NCBI GenBank assembly: GCA_036405135.1
Contig: DASWYF010000020.1
Location: 1 to 64,000, forward strand
Length of the DNA: 64,000 nt
Reading direction: 5' to 3'
From: Verrucomicrobiia bacterium
GTDB lineage: Bacteria; Verrucomicrobiota; Verrucomicrobiia; Limisphaerales; JAEYXS01
This document shows, in pieces, positions 9,213 to 17,956 of this stretch. Position numbers and translations under genes: made by a program. How positions within the stretch are numbered: the first letter of the stretch is position 1; every line of letters begins with the position of its first letter. The notes below the pieces were generated by a model. That model did not search any database, had not been told where the DNA came from, and saw only the letters and a program-made list of their open reading frames with translations.

Positions 9213-9239
9213 TAAAGGAAATCCACAGGCATCCGATAC
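9213..9239 (+). promoter_or_regulatory. Sigma-28-type promoter of flagellin gene 2
   Basis: TAAAGGAA, an 11-base spacer, and TCCGATAC match the consensus TAAAGTTT-N11-GCCGATAA at 6 of 8 positions in each box, with exact spacing. It lies at the same distance from the conserved leader hairpin as the promoter of flagellin 1, which strengthens both calls. Confidence 0.75.
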
Positions 9240-9386
9240 CTTCAGTGTCGAAAGACAGGTCTCCGGCGACCACCAACAGCCGGGCAGGATAAAACGGTGA
9301 TGCCTGGAACAAGTTCACCGCACGGCATGGAAGCCGTGTAAACCCAAAAATCCCCGCAAGGGGTGACTCATGGAAGGAGTCTAGTT
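9240..9386 (+). ncRNA. Structured flagellin mRNA leader, copy 2
   Basis: The elements match copy 1 in order. They are TGTC-GAAA-GACA (9246-9257); GGTC-TCCGGC-GACC (9258-9271) whose loop CCGGC can pair with GCCGG (9279-9283); CGGTGA/TCACCG (9295-9300/9315-9320) whose loop CCTG (9303-9306) can pair with CAGG (9285-9288); CACGGC-ATGGAA-GCCGTG (9321-9338); CCCC-GCAA-GGGG (9352-9363); and GACTC-ATGGAAG-GAGTC (9365-9381). Most stems differ in sequence from copy 1 but keep pairing. The Shine-Dalgarno GGAAGGAG (9372-9379) lies inside the last hairpin, so folding or a bound protein would hide it. Confidence 0.72.
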
Positions 9387-10190
9387 ATGGTCATTAATAC
9401 CAACACATCGGCCCAAAACGGCGCACGCCTTTTGGGGGAATCCTCGGCAATGTTGTCCAAGTCGCTCGCGCGCTTGTCCTCCGGCTCAAAGATCGTTTCG
9501 CCGGAAGATGATGCCGCAGGCTTGGCGGTCTCTACGCGTTTCGACGCGCAGATCAACCGCATCTCCGCCGCGAACAGCAACGTCGGCAACGCCATCTCGT
9601 TCAATCAGACCCAGGACGGTTTCCTGCAAAAGGTGACCAAGGCCCTGGACCGTATGAGCGAGCTGTCTGTGCTGGCGCAGGACGTCACGAAGACGGACGC
9701 TGACCGGACCCTCTACAACTCCGAGTTCGCGACCCTCGGCGCTTACGTGAACAACGTGGCCACCAAGGACTTCAACGGCGTGAGCCTCTTCAGCGGCACG
9801 TCCCAGGCGGTGACGACCGACAGCGATGGCGGTACGTTCAGCATGAGCGGTGTGAACCTCGGCGCGACCACCTACACGACGGCCACGTCATCGACGGTCA
9901 CCTCCACCACGAACGCAGCCACCGCGCTGACGAACGTGAAGGCGGCGATCACACAGCTCGCCTCTGACCGCGCCACGATCGGCGCTAACATCACCCGCCT
10001 GAACTCCACGAGCGAACAGCTGGGTGTGCTGAAAGACAACATGTCCGCTGCCAACAGCCGCATCAAAGATGTGGATGTGGCGGAGGAAAGCACGAAGTTC
10101 GCACGCTACAACATCCTGGTCCAGGCAGGCACGGCGATGTTGGCGCAGGCCAACTCCACGCCTCAGTCTGCCCTCCGTCTCTTGGGTTAA
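9387..10190 (+). CDS. fliC: Flagellin 2
   Basis: This second filament subunit is 267 residues, exactly as long as flagellin 1 and nearly identical in the first 50 residues and in the C-terminal SRIKDVDVAEES..FARYNILVQ region. Differences cluster around residues 55-65 and in the Ser/Thr-rich middle. An in-frame GTG exists at 9363, but ATG 9387 is preferred because GGAAGGAG lies 7 bases upstream and because the product then begins MVINTN like its paralog. Two near-equal flagellins with separate promoters allow mixed or ordered filaments. It belongs to the late (sigma-28) class and is followed by fliD. Confidence 0.95.
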   Translation: MVINTNTSAQNGARLLGESSAMLSKSLARLSSGSKIVSPEDDAAGLAVSTRFDAQINRISAANSNVGNAISFNQTQDGFLQKVTKALDRMSELSVLAQDVTKTDADRTLYNSEFATLGAYVNNVATKDFNGVSLFSGTSQAVTTDSDGGTFSMSGVNLGATTYTTATSSTVTSTTNAATALTNVKAAITQLASDRATIGANITRLNSTSEQLGVLKDNMSAANSRIKDVDVAEESTKFARYNILVQAGTAMLAQANSTPQSALRLLG

Positions 10191-10214
10191 TCCCCGAGGT
10201 CACGGCTCTCAGAT

Positions 10215-10257
10215 TGAGCGGCTGTCCCGGACGGTGTTCGCGCACCGTCCGGGCTCA
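10215..10257 (+). terminator. Hairpin after flagellin 2, probable transcript end
   Basis: CCCGGACGGTG and CACCGTCCGGG form an 11-bp stem (10226-10236/10243-10253), extended by TGAGC/GCTCA outside. There is no T-tract, so intrinsic termination is uncertain. It may stabilise the 3' end of the flagellin mRNA instead. Confidence 0.5.
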
Positions 10258-10263
10258 GCGGCA

Positions 10264-10311
10264 GGGAGGCGGATAAATTTTCTTCAAGTTTCTCCGCCTC
10301 CCAGCCGATAA
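10264..10311 (+). promoter_or_regulatory. Sigma-28-type promoter of fliD inside an inverted repeat
   Basis: The -10 GCCGATAA (10304-10311) is a perfect match and TCAAGTTT (10284-10291) matches the -35 at 7 of 8 positions, with a 12-base spacer instead of 11. A 10-bp inverted repeat, GGGAGGCGGA (10264-10273) and TCCGCCTCCC (10293-10302), encloses the -35. The repeat could be an operator or the remains of a terminator. Confidence 0.7.
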
Positions 10312-10359
10312 GGGCGATAACCGATATCAGCGGCCGGCCATGCCGACCGCCCGGCTTTT

Positions 10360-12081
10360 ATGGACCTAAGTTTGTCAGGATTGGCATCTGGCTTTGACTG
10401 GAAATCCCTTGTGGACCAGTTGACGGATGTGGAACGTACTCCGCAAAAGCGCCTGTTCAGCGAACAGTCGCTCATAAACCAGCGGAACAACGCCTATTCC
10501 AGCATCAAGACCCAGCTCGGTGTGCTCACCAATCGCATCAACGCGCTGAAAGACCCTGCGCTGTTCGATTCGCGCTCGGCTTCGAGCACGGATGCGACCA
10601 TTGCCAGCGCTTCAGTCACCTCCGGCGCTCCCGCTGGACAATACGCTTTCGCCGTCACTCAATTGGCTTCCTCCGCTCGTCAGTTGGGCACCACTGATGC
10701 TGGGGCCTCTCTCAGCGCGACAAATGACGTCTCCGGTGTCGTTCTGGGTTCTGCCGGTTTCAGCACGGCGATCACTGCGGGAAATATCACGGTGAATGGC
10801 AAGCAGGTCGCCATCACTACTACAGATACCTTGCAAGATGTGTTCAACCGCATCGGCACAGCGACTGGTGGCGTCGTAACCGGCAGTTACGATTCGGCCA
10901 CAGACAAGATCAGCCTCACCAGCAGCAACGGCAATGTCGTCCTCGGCAGTGCTACGGATACGAGCAATTTCCTGGCCGTCACCCGGTTGAATAACAATGG
11001 CGCGAACACGGTGAGCAGCTCTGCCAAGCTGGGTGGATTGAAACTCACAGGTGCGTTGTCCTCGGCGAATTTCGGCACCGCCCTCAGCGATGGCGGCAGT
11101 GGCGCAGGACAATTCAAGATCAACGGTGTGGCCATCTCCTTCAACGCCACGTCAGACAGCCTCACGAATGTCCTTGATCGTATCAACTCTTCCACCTCCG
11201 GGGTGAATGCGAGTTACGATGCTGTGAATGATCGCCTCGTGCTCACCAACAAAGTCACCGGCGACATCGGCGTGGCGATGGAAGACGTGACGGGCAATTT
11301 CCTCGCCGCGAGTGGATTAAGCGGCGGCACTTTGGAACGCGGTAAAAATCTGACCTACAAAGTGGATGATGGCCCGGAACTCACGAGCCAGACCAATACC
11401 ATCACGCAGACCAGTTCTGGCATCACCGGTCTTTCTCTTTCCGTGCTGAAAGAAGGAACTGTAAAGATAGCCGTGTCCAGCGACACCTCGAAGATCAAAA
11501 CCGCCATCACGGATTTCATGGCGGAATACAACCGTCTGCAAACGGTTGTGGATGGACAGACCGCCAGCACGACGGATGCGAAGGGCAAAGTGACGGCGGG
11601 CATCCTCGCGAATGATTCCACCGCTTATGATGTCGGTGCTTCTTTGCGCGCGGAAACGAACAGGATCGTCAACAGTTTGACCGGCTCGCTCAAGCGGCTC
11701 GATGACCTGGGCATCACTTCCAACGGTAAAGATAATGCGTTGGCTTTGACCACTTCCACGGCCCTGGACGAAGCGCTCGCGAACAATCTCGCCGGTGTCA
11801 AAAAACTTTTTACCGACAGCTCAGATGGCATCGCGACCCGCCTCTCCAAATGGATGGATAAGACCACTGGGGATACAGGCACGTTGACGACCAAGCAAAA
11901 CAATCTGACCAAGGAAGCAGCCAATCTCGACACCCAGATGCTGGATCTGGAACGCCTCGTGCAGGCCAATAAAAATCGCCTCACCGCCAGCTTCGTGGCG
12001 ATGGAAGTGGCGCAGGCCAAGATCAAGCAGCAGTCACAATATCTCTCACAGAAATTCGGCAGCTCCACAACTTCGGGCTGA
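10360..12081 (+). CDS. fliD: Flagellar filament cap protein FliD (HAP2)
   Basis: This 573-residue protein forms the cap at the filament tip and helps flagellin monomers fold into the growing end. The N-terminal FliD_N segment (LSGLASGFDWKSLVDQL, from residue 3) and the C-terminal coiled region (about 480-560, including SRLSKWMDKTTGDTGTL and QMLDLERLVQANKNRL) are typical, with a repetitive Ser/Thr/Ala-rich centre. It starts shortly after its own sigma-28-like promoter but lacks a clear Shine-Dalgarno sequence. The stop overlaps the next start by one base (TGATG), so the following gene is probably translationally coupled. Confidence 0.93.
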   Translation: MDLSLSGLASGFDWKSLVDQLTDVERTPQKRLFSEQSLINQRNNAYSSIKTQLGVLTNRINALKDPALFDSRSASSTDATIASASVTSGAPAGQYAFAVTQLASSARQLGTTDAGASLSATNDVSGVVLGSAGFSTAITAGNITVNGKQVAITTTDTLQDVFNRIGTATGGVVTGSYDSATDKISLTSSNGNVVLGSATDTSNFLAVTRLNNNGANTVSSSAKLGGLKLTGALSSANFGTALSDGGSGAGQFKINGVAISFNATSDSLTNVLDRINSSTSGVNASYDAVNDRLVLTNKVTGDIGVAMEDVTGNFLAASGLSGGTLERGKNLTYKVDDGPELTSQTNTITQTSSGITGLSLSVLKEGTVKIAVSSDTSKIKTAITDFMAEYNRLQTVVDGQTASTTDAKGKVTAGILANDSTAYDVGASLRAETNRIVNSLTGSLKRLDDLGITSNGKDNALALTTSTALDEALANNLAGVKKLFTDSSDGIATRLSKWMDKTTGDTGTLTTKQNNLTKEAANLDTQMLDLERLVQANKNRLTASFVAMEVAQAKIKQQSQYLSQKFGSSTTSG

Positions 12082-12743
12082 TGAATCCCATGCGCCACCA
12101 CCTCACATTCAAGATCAAGCTGTTTCCCGCCCAAGTCACCTTGGACGGCGAAGTGGTGGCTTTGCCGGTGGAGGAGCGCAAATCACTGCGCAGCATCAAA
12201 TGCGCGCTGGAAGGGATGGCGCTGCAACGCGAGCGCGTGCTGATCTCGATGGTGGTGGATGGTGTGCCGGTCAGTTTGCAAAGCACGCTCAAAGAAAAGA
12301 TCGATTTCCGCTTTGTCGCGGGACGGACAGTGAGCATTGATTTTCTCGGATTGGAATTGCTTGTGGCGGCAAGACGCCAGGTGTTGGACTTGATCGACCG
12401 CTCGCGCCTCAACGCACTGCAAGTGCTTATCAATCCGCCCACGATCAGTCGCAAGCTCTGGCAGGAGATGCAACCGGACCTGCGTGAACCGTTGCTGACG
12501 CTCAGTTTCATGCCGGAGATCGGCTTGGCCTCGGTGGAAGGCCTGCCTGTGATGGCTCCTTCTCTGACTGCTCTCGCAGAAGACCTGCTCGCACTTTCGC
12601 GCCGCATGGAACTCCTGATCTGCGAGGAGCAGGATGTCTATGTGCTCTCCGAAGGATTTGAACTGATCGTCTGCTGGCTGGAAAACCTCCAAGAGGCGAT
12701 CATGCGCGCCCGGAATTCGTTATATGCTGTGTCATTTGACTAG
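12081..12743 (+). CDS. Unknown protein coupled to fliD
   Basis: This 220-residue protein is of no family I recognise. It has no signal peptide or membrane segment. The first 60 residues look beta-rich, and residues 90-215 look helical and leucine-rich, with acidic segments (LICEEQDVYVLSEGFELIV). The start overlaps the fliD stop by one base; ATG 12090 is an alternative. Its end overlaps the next candidate start at 12724. Position in the fliD-flgM-fliS string suggests a flagellar accessory role, perhaps a chaperone or length/assembly factor, but this is inference only. It does not resemble FlaG, FliW or CsrA by eye. Confidence 0.7.
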   Translation: MNPMRHHLTFKIKLFPAQVTLDGEVVALPVEERKSLRSIKCALEGMALQRERVLISMVVDGVPVSLQSTLKEKIDFRFVAGRTVSIDFLGLELLVAARRQVLDLIDRSRLNALQVLINPPTISRKLWQEMQPDLREPLLTLSFMPEIGLASVEGLPVMAPSLTALAEDLLALSRRMELLICEEQDVYVLSEGFELIVCWLENLQEAIMRARNSLYAVSFD

Positions 12744-13551
12744 ATTCCTGAAGGTGTTCATCGCACTGTTGCCCGGTGTGTGCGCTCTCTTCGTGGGAAC
12801 TGCGAAGGGCGCAGAGGTGCGGAACTATTTCCAGGCAGAAGGCACAAACGCCCATCCCAAGCGCGTCGTCCTGCTGCCGCTGACTTTTGCTGCCGGTTAT
12901 CCGGATGAAGGCTGGGCACGAACCAAACTGGAACCGCTTGTGCGAGAAAAGTGGCAACGGATGGAACGGTTTGAGGTGGTCACTGTTTCTGGCGATCAGC
13001 TTAAGCGCTGGACCGGCAAGCCGGAGTGGTTGAGCGAGGAGAGATTGCCGCCACGGCTGCTCGAACGTCTGGAATCAGAAACCGGTTGTGATGCGGTCAT
13101 CTTCACCCATGTGCTGGGTTTTACCGCTTATCCGCCATTATCCCTCGGTTGGAAGATGCGGATGGTGACCATTGCGGAGGCCAAAACTCTTTGGGCCGTG
13201 GAATCCTGGTTTGATGGCAAACCGGAGCGCAAAATCGGCAGCCTCTTCAAAAATATCAGCCTTTTTGATGCTTTGGAAGCCTCAGGCTGGAAAGAGAGGA
13301 ATTCGCCAGAGTTGTTGGCCCGCAACAGTTTAGACAAAGCTCTTCTCACCTTGCCATATCCACAGCTTATTTTGCCTAAAGTTTCTGCCAAACCTGCCGA
13401 TACCCAAGCAAGAGTTGGCGCGAACCAACAGCAACCTCGCCTGCCAGCGAAGGAAAAGAAGTATGGAAATCAATCTGAACCAGCCACTGGTACCGCTACC
13501 GCGGACGTCGGGTCCGGTTCCGTCGAAAGCCCCGGCGAAGTCGCCGACTGA
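12724..13551 (+). CDS. Secreted protein of unknown function in the flagellar operon
   Basis: This 275-residue protein has a cleavable-type signal peptide (hydrophobic FLKVFIALLPGVCALFVG, then AKGAE) and no lipobox. The mature part contains RVVLLPLTFAAGY and LESETGCDAVIFTHV, an alternating pattern like periplasmic proteins of the CsgG/FlgO/TolB-N class that bind at the envelope, but I cannot assign a family. The last 60 residues are low-complexity (Gln/Pro/Ala/Gly). The 3' end overlaps the flgM start by 89 bases in another frame, which suggests the tail arose by read-on into flgM. It might be an envelope factor for the flagellum. Confidence 0.7.
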   Translation: MLCHLTRFLKVFIALLPGVCALFVGTAKGAEVRNYFQAEGTNAHPKRVVLLPLTFAAGYPDEGWARTKLEPLVREKWQRMERFEVVTVSGDQLKRWTGKPEWLSEERLPPRLLERLESETGCDAVIFTHVLGFTAYPPLSLGWKMRMVTIAEAKTLWAVESWFDGKPERKIGSLFKNISLFDALEASGWKERNSPELLARNSLDKALLTLPYPQLILPKVSAKPADTQARVGANQQQPRLPAKEKKYGNQSEPATGTATADVGSGSVESPGEVAD

Positions 13552-13729
13552 TGAGACGGCCTTTGACCGCTCTCAATCCTTGGACCGCGCCTTGGCGCAG
13601 ACCCCAGATGTCCGAGCCGATGTCATCGCCCGGGCCAAGAAGCTGGTGGCAGACCCGGCTTACCCGCCCACGGAAACAATCCGCAAGATCGCCAACCTGT
13701 TGGCTGTGAATCTAGAAAACGGCAACTGA
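13463..13729 (+). CDS. flgM: Anti-sigma-28 factor FlgM
   Basis: This 88-residue protein is a small, Pro/Ser-rich, probably disordered N-terminus followed by a C-terminal helical segment, DVRADVIARAKKLVADPAYP and PTETIRKIANLLA, that fits the sigma-28-binding end of FlgM. FlgM holds FliA inactive until the hook is complete and is then exported. The start ATG 13463 is chosen because AAGGAAAAGAAG lies upstream; a longer frame from 13415 would begin with a poor basic stretch. The family is short and weakly conserved, so this is a motif and context call. Its place between flagellin-cap genes and fliS fits. Confidence 0.75.
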   Translation: MEINLNQPLVPLPRTSGPVPSKAPAKSPTDETAFDRSQSLDRALAQTPDVRADVIARAKKLVADPAYPPTETIRKIANLLAVNLENGN

Positions 13730-13760
13730 CCTGAAATCTGACGTCCTCAAAAAACCTCTT

Positions 13761-14201
13761 ATGCGTCAAACCAATCTGCTCCGTTCCTATCGCCAGGTGG
13801 CCACCCAGACCGCTCCTCCGGGACAACTCGTCTTGATGCTTTTTGAGGGCGCCATCCGGTTTTTGGAACGGGCCATGACGGGCTTCGAGCTCGAAGACCC
13901 GATCGATTGCAACGAGACGATCAGTAACAACGTCATCCGCGCACAAGCGATCATTCACGAGTTGAATGTGTCGCTGAACATGGAAGCTGGCGGGGAATTT
14001 TCCCAGACGATGCGCCGGTTGTATAACTACCTCGACTATCGCCTGATGGAGAGCAACCTGAAGAAGGAGCCTGCGGGCATCAAAGAATCGCTTGCCCGCC
14101 TCATCACCTTGCGGGATGCGTGGGCCACCATGCTGTCCGGCCAGGGCCCGGCCCAAGCGGTCCAGGAAACGCCTGCTCCGGTGAACATGGCCGCCGCCTG
14201 A
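13761..14201 (+). CDS. fliS: Flagellin export chaperone FliS
   Basis: This 146-residue helical protein binds the C-terminus of flagellin in the cytoplasm and prevents early polymerisation. FliS hallmarks are NLLRSYRQVATQTAPPGQLV (about 4-24), LMLFEGAIRFLERAM (about 25-40), NVIRAQAIIHELNVSL and YNYLDYRLMESNLKK. The C-terminal 25 residues (Ala/Pro-rich) extend beyond the usual fold. It lies 31 bases after flgM and 11 before the FliT-like gene, the usual fliD-fliS-fliT order with insertions. Confidence 0.93.
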   Translation: MRQTNLLRSYRQVATQTAPPGQLVLMLFEGAIRFLERAMTGFELEDPIDCNETISNNVIRAQAIIHELNVSLNMEAGGEFSQTMRRLYNYLDYRLMESNLKKEPAGIKESLARLITLRDAWATMLSGQGPAQAVQETPAPVNMAAA

Positions 14202-14212
14202 CCTGATTTGCC

Positions 14213-14572
14213 ATGAACACCGCATCTATCTGGTACGACTGGTTGAGCACGTGGCAGGACCTGACCATGGAGGAAGGTAACGCGATCACGGCCGAAGATT
14301 GGCCCCGCGTGGCCGAAGCTCAACTGCGCAAAAGCCTTTTGCAGGTGGAGATGGAAGCCTGCCTTGACAGCCAGCCCACCGGGCCTGAATGGTCCAACGA
14401 ATGGCAGCGTGTGATCCGGTCGGAGCTGCACAATTCCGAGCTGTTGGAAAGCATCTACCAACGGCGCCGGGCAGAAAGCCGGGAGCTGGAAACATCGAGT
14501 CAGAATTTGAAATCAGTACGCCGCACTTATGGTGGCGGAAAGGCACTGGCCGGGTGGCAATCCTATGGCTGA
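14213..14572 (+). CDS. FliT-like flagellar chaperone (putative)
   Basis: This 119-residue, mostly helical and charged protein follows fliS directly. It has an N-terminal helix with WYDWLSTWQDLTMEEGNAI, a second with AQLRKSLLQVEMEACL, and a third with ELLESIYQRRRAESRELE. Size, heptad-like pattern and position match FliT/FlgN-type chaperones, which share little sequence. The basic Gly-rich tail (SVRRTYGGGKALAGW) is unusual. A FliT role is inferred from context. Confidence 0.6.
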   Translation: MNTASIWYDWLSTWQDLTMEEGNAITAEDWPRVAEAQLRKSLLQVEMEACLDSQPTGPEWSNEWQRVIRSELHNSELLESIYQRRRAESRELETSSQNLKSVRRTYGGGKALAGWQSYG

Positions 14573-14687
14573 TGCCGGATCAAAAAGCTCTGGACGGAAA
14601 CGGATAACGGGAGGAAACTCTGCCTAACGTTCCGGGAGGGCTTGCTCAGGCAGCAGCGTCGTCGTTTGACGACTTGGAAAGATTCAC

Positions 14688-16679
14688 ATGAGCCCGGCCT
14701 TGGAACAGCGCAGCAGCAACATGACCGTACGAGCGACAGGGTTGAGTTCCACCGCCAGGTACAATGGAAGTGCATCCGTCTGGCTGGAGGCGGGGCACGT
14801 GGTGGTGGACCATCTGGGCAAGGTCGTACATCTGGGTGACTCGATGGCCCGTTGGCTGGGATTGAAACAGTTCACGCCGGGCCAAAGCCTCGAACAAACT
14901 CTTGCCCCCCGCTTTCCCATCCTGCCGCTGGTTTTTCACGAGATATTGCAGAGCGAGTCGGGTGGTGCGGTTGAATTACGCTCGAGCGATTCCGAATCCG
15001 CCGCATGGGTGCAATGCGAAGTGGTGCCCGGTCCCGCCTGCCAGTTCCTGCGGTTCGCTTCCATTTTGCCTCCCCTGTCAGAACTGAGCGAAGGCGCTTG
15101 GGATCAGCATTTGCAGAGTGATGCCGCCGTACGCGAGATGTTCCTGCGATCAGTGCGCACCGAAGCACAACTGGGGAGCATCACGCAACGCTGGCCGGGT
15201 GTGATCTTCAGCCAGAGTGCGGATTACGGTTTCAGTTTCGCCAGCCAGCGCATCGAGGAGCTTACAGGTTATACGTTGGAGCAATTGCGTCATCGTCCGG
15301 GCTTGTTCTGGCAGATGGTCCACGAGGCGGATGCTGACGATTTGCAAACGCAATGGTCCAAGCTGGACCGCCAGAACTCATCCATATCCGTCTCTTACCG
15401 TTTGCGTCACGCCACGACGGGACGGGTGGCTTACATCATGGATCAGCGCGAAGCCATTTTTAGCGAGAATGGATTGTTGCTCGGTTTTGAAGGGGTCTGG
15501 CTGGATGTCACCCGCCAGACGATCGCGGAACGGCGGCTCTCTTCGGCTGCCTGGAAAGAAACCATCGCCGTGCTGACGATGGGATTGGCCCATGATTTCA
15601 GCAACATCATGGCCGGCATCCATTCGCTCAGTGAGGCATTCACGGCGGAACTGGACTCTTCCCATCCCCACCATGAAGGTCTGGCGCTCATCCGCCAGAA
15701 TGCGATGCAAGCAAGTCATCTCGTTCGCCGCATCCTGAGCCTGCACAATGACAAAGTGGGCGAGCTCAATTACTACAATCTTAACGAGGTGGTGGCAGAC
15801 ACGGTAGAACTGATGCGCAAAACAGTCCCGCGTCGCATCGACATCCGCACAGTGTTGCATGCCGAAGGACTGCCGCTCTTCGTCGATGCCGTGGAACTGC
15901 GCCAGGTGGCGATCAATCTCATGGTCAATGCCATGGATGCGATGCCGTTGGGCGGTATGCTTGAAGTATCCACATCATTGCACGAGAACGTGGATGCCGC
16001 CGGACTCGTGATCGGTCATGTAGGCCGTTCGCCCGTGATCTGCCTGACGGTGAAGGACACCGGTTGCGGCATCCCGCAGAGCAAACTCGGTTCTATCTTC
16101 GATCCGTTCTTCACCACCAAGGCGGTGAACAAAGGCTCGGGTCTTGGTCTTTACAACGCCCGGCTTTTCGTGGAGAAACATCACGGTGCGATCAGCGTGG
16201 ACTCGCATTTGGGCGCGGGCGCGACATTCAAAGTCTGGCTGCCGCAGGCGGATTTCACGGAGAACGACCGTGTGGAGCCCACGGGCCTGCCGGTGAGACA
16301 CACGATCCTGCTGTTGGGGCGCAGCGGCCGTCCGATGGAGCGCATGCTGCAATATCTGCGCGAACACGGGCTCTATGTGGTAGGCTGCCTCAGCGCGGAT
16401 TCCGCGCAAGAAGCCTTGAGCAGTCCGCAGTATCAGTTCGCCGCTGTGCTGGGATTGTGTGACCGGGACAGTGAATGGATATGGAGCTTTCTGGGCACCC
16501 AGCGCCAGCTGCGGAGCCCGTTGAAAGCGGCTGTTCAAATCTTGGGCCATAATGTCGATGAGTTGAACACTCAGTTCATGACGGGGGCAGACATGATATT
16601 TTCTCCAGACACATCCGAGCTGGAATTGCTGACGCGGTTGCAGAGCCTGCTGCCTGCCGCTGAACCGCCGACGCCATGA
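14688..16679 (+). CDS. PAS-domain sensor histidine kinase with degenerate receiver
   Basis: This 663-residue protein has no membrane segment and is probably cytosolic. Residues about 20-130 look like a PAS-type fold, and a clear PAS/PAC lies at about 165-285 ([20 protein letters not shown]). The dimerisation/phospho-acceptor box is [20 protein letters not shown] (His about 303), followed by HATPase_c motifs [16 protein letters not shown] and [10 protein letters not shown]. The C-terminal 120 residues look like a receiver domain without the acidic phosphorylation pocket. The end overlaps the REC-HD-GYP gene by 4 bases (ATGA), so they probably form one signalling unit. The signal sensed is unknown. 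Confidence 0.85.
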   Translation: MSPALEQRSSNMTVRATGLSSTARYNGSASVWLEAGHVVVDHLGKVVHLGDSMARWLGLKQFTPGQSLEQTLAPRFPILPLVFHEILQSESGGAVELRSSDSESAAWVQCEVVPGPACQFLRFASILPPLSELSEGAWDQHLQSDAAVREMFLRSVRTEAQLGSITQRWPGVIFSQSADYGFSFASQRIEELTGYTLEQLRHRPGLFWQMVHEADADDLQTQWSKLDRQNSSISVSYRLRHATTGRVAYIMDQREAIFSENGLLLGFEGVWLDVTRQTIAERRLSSAAWKETIAVLTMGLAHDFSNIMAGIHSLSEAFTAELDSSHPHHEGLALIRQNAMQASHLVRRILSLHNDKVGELNYYNLNEVVADTVELMRKTVPRRIDIRTVLHAEGLPLFVDAVELRQVAINLMVNAMDAMPLGGMLEVSTSLHENVDAAGLVIGHVGRSPVICLTVKDTGCGIPQSKLGSIFDPFFTTKAVNKGSGLGLYNARLFVEKHHGAISVDSHLGAGATFKVWLPQADFTENDRVEPTGLPVRHTILLLGRSGRPMERMLQYLREHGLYVVGCLSADSAQEALSSPQYQFAAVLGLCDRDSEWIWSFLGTQRQLRSPLKAAVQILGHNVDELNTQFMTGADMIFSPDTSELELLTRLQSLLPAAEPPTP

Positions 16680-17956
16680 GCACGTCCACAGCCAACAACA
16701 CTTCGCCACACCGCATCCTCATCGTAGATGACGAGGAGATCGTGATGGTCGGCCTGCGCGAGACGCTCACGCGCGCGGGGTATCAAGTAAAGACATCTTC
16801 AAATCCTCTGCCCGCCTTGGAACTGCTCCAGCAGGAACAGTTCGCCGTGATCATCTCGGATCATCAGATGCCGCAGATGACGGGTTTGGAATTCCTGGCA
16901 TTGGCCAAGCAGATCCAGCCGGATGCCACACGCATCTTGATCACTGCAGTGTTGAGCCTCGATACGGTGATCGATGCCATCAACAAGGGAGAGATATACC
17001 GTTTCATCGTCAAACCGTGGCTCCGGGAAGAATTGCTGGCGACCGTGAAGAATGCCGCCCAGCGCTTCGACCTCTTGTGCAAGAACGCTTTGTTGCAAGC
17101 GACCACGCTGGCGATGAACGACAAGCTCACCCAGTTGAACCGCGAGCTTGAAGCGCGTGTGAAGCAGGTGGATGAACAAAACCAGCGTCTAGCTGTGTTG
17201 AATGAAGCGCTGCAGACGAACCTGTTCCGTTCCGTGGAATTGTGCCTGCATACGATGGAGTCTTTTTATCCCACGTTGGGCAGCCAAGGCCGTCGAGTGC
17301 ATGATATCTGCGATGCGATAGGCCATTCACTGAATTTCCCGCCTGAGCAACAACAGGCTTTTGAGATCAGCGCCTGGCTGCACGACATCGGTCTTGTAAG
17401 TGTTCCGCGCCAGATCATCCGCAAGTGGCAGACGGAACCTCACAAGCTCAATGAGAGCGACAAGGCGATCATCCGGCAGCATCCCATCTTGGGCCAGGAG
17501 CTTGCCCGCTTCGTGCACGATCTCGAGATTGTGGGCCTGATCATCCGTTCGCATCACGAGCGCTTTGATGGCCAGGGCTATCCCGACATGCTCCAGGGTG
17601 AGCAGATCCCATGGTCCGCACGTCTTCTCGCGGTGGCAGTTGGCTACGCGGACAGCATCTATTTGACGGATAAGGACGCGCTCGAAGCCGTCAAACTTGG
17701 CAGCGGCAAAGCTTACGATCCAGAAGCAGTCCGGGCATTTCTGCGGGCCTTGCCCGATGCTCAAATACCAGCGCGCCAGCGTGAAGTGCTTTTGAGTGAA
17801 TTGCGTCCCGGCATGGTGCTCGCCCGCGGCATCTATACTCCCAGTGGCATTCTCCTCATCCCTGAGGGGCAGCAGTTGAATGGGCCCTCCATCGATAAAT
17901 TGCTAAACCACAATCAAATTAATCCGATAAGCCAGTCGTTAGTAGTCTATTGCTAA
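16676..17956 (+). CDS. Response regulator with HD-GYP domain, probable c-di-GMP phosphodiesterase
   Basis: This 426-residue protein has an N-terminal receiver (ILIVDDEEIVMVG, phospho-acceptor Asp in ISDHQMPQMTG, Lys in FIVKPW), a coiled linker (about 140-180) and an HD-GYP domain. The domain has HDIGLVSVP (about 237), HPILGQELA (about 265) and HHERFDGQGYP (about 295), covering the metal ligands and the GYP triad. It hydrolyses c-di-GMP in known family members and would link the neighbouring kinases to motility. The gene overlaps the kinase before it by 4 bases and the hybrid kinase after it by one base (TAATG). Confidence 0.9.
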   Translation: MSTSTANNTSPHRILIVDDEEIVMVGLRETLTRAGYQVKTSSNPLPALELLQQEQFAVIISDHQMPQMTGLEFLALAKQIQPDATRILITAVLSLDTVIDAINKGEIYRFIVKPWLREELLATVKNAAQRFDLLCKNALLQATTLAMNDKLTQLNRELEARVKQVDEQNQRLAVLNEALQTNLFRSVELCLHTMESFYPTLGSQGRRVHDICDAIGHSLNFPPEQQQAFEISAWLHDIGLVSVPRQIIRKWQTEPHKLNESDKAIIRQHPILGQELARFVHDLEIVGLIIRSHHERFDGQGYPDMLQGEQIPWSARLLAVAVGYADSIYLTDKDALEAVKLGSGKAYDPEAVRAFLRALPDAQIPARQREVLLSELRPGMVLARGIYTPSGILLIPEGQQLNGPSIDKLLNHNQINPISQSLVVYC

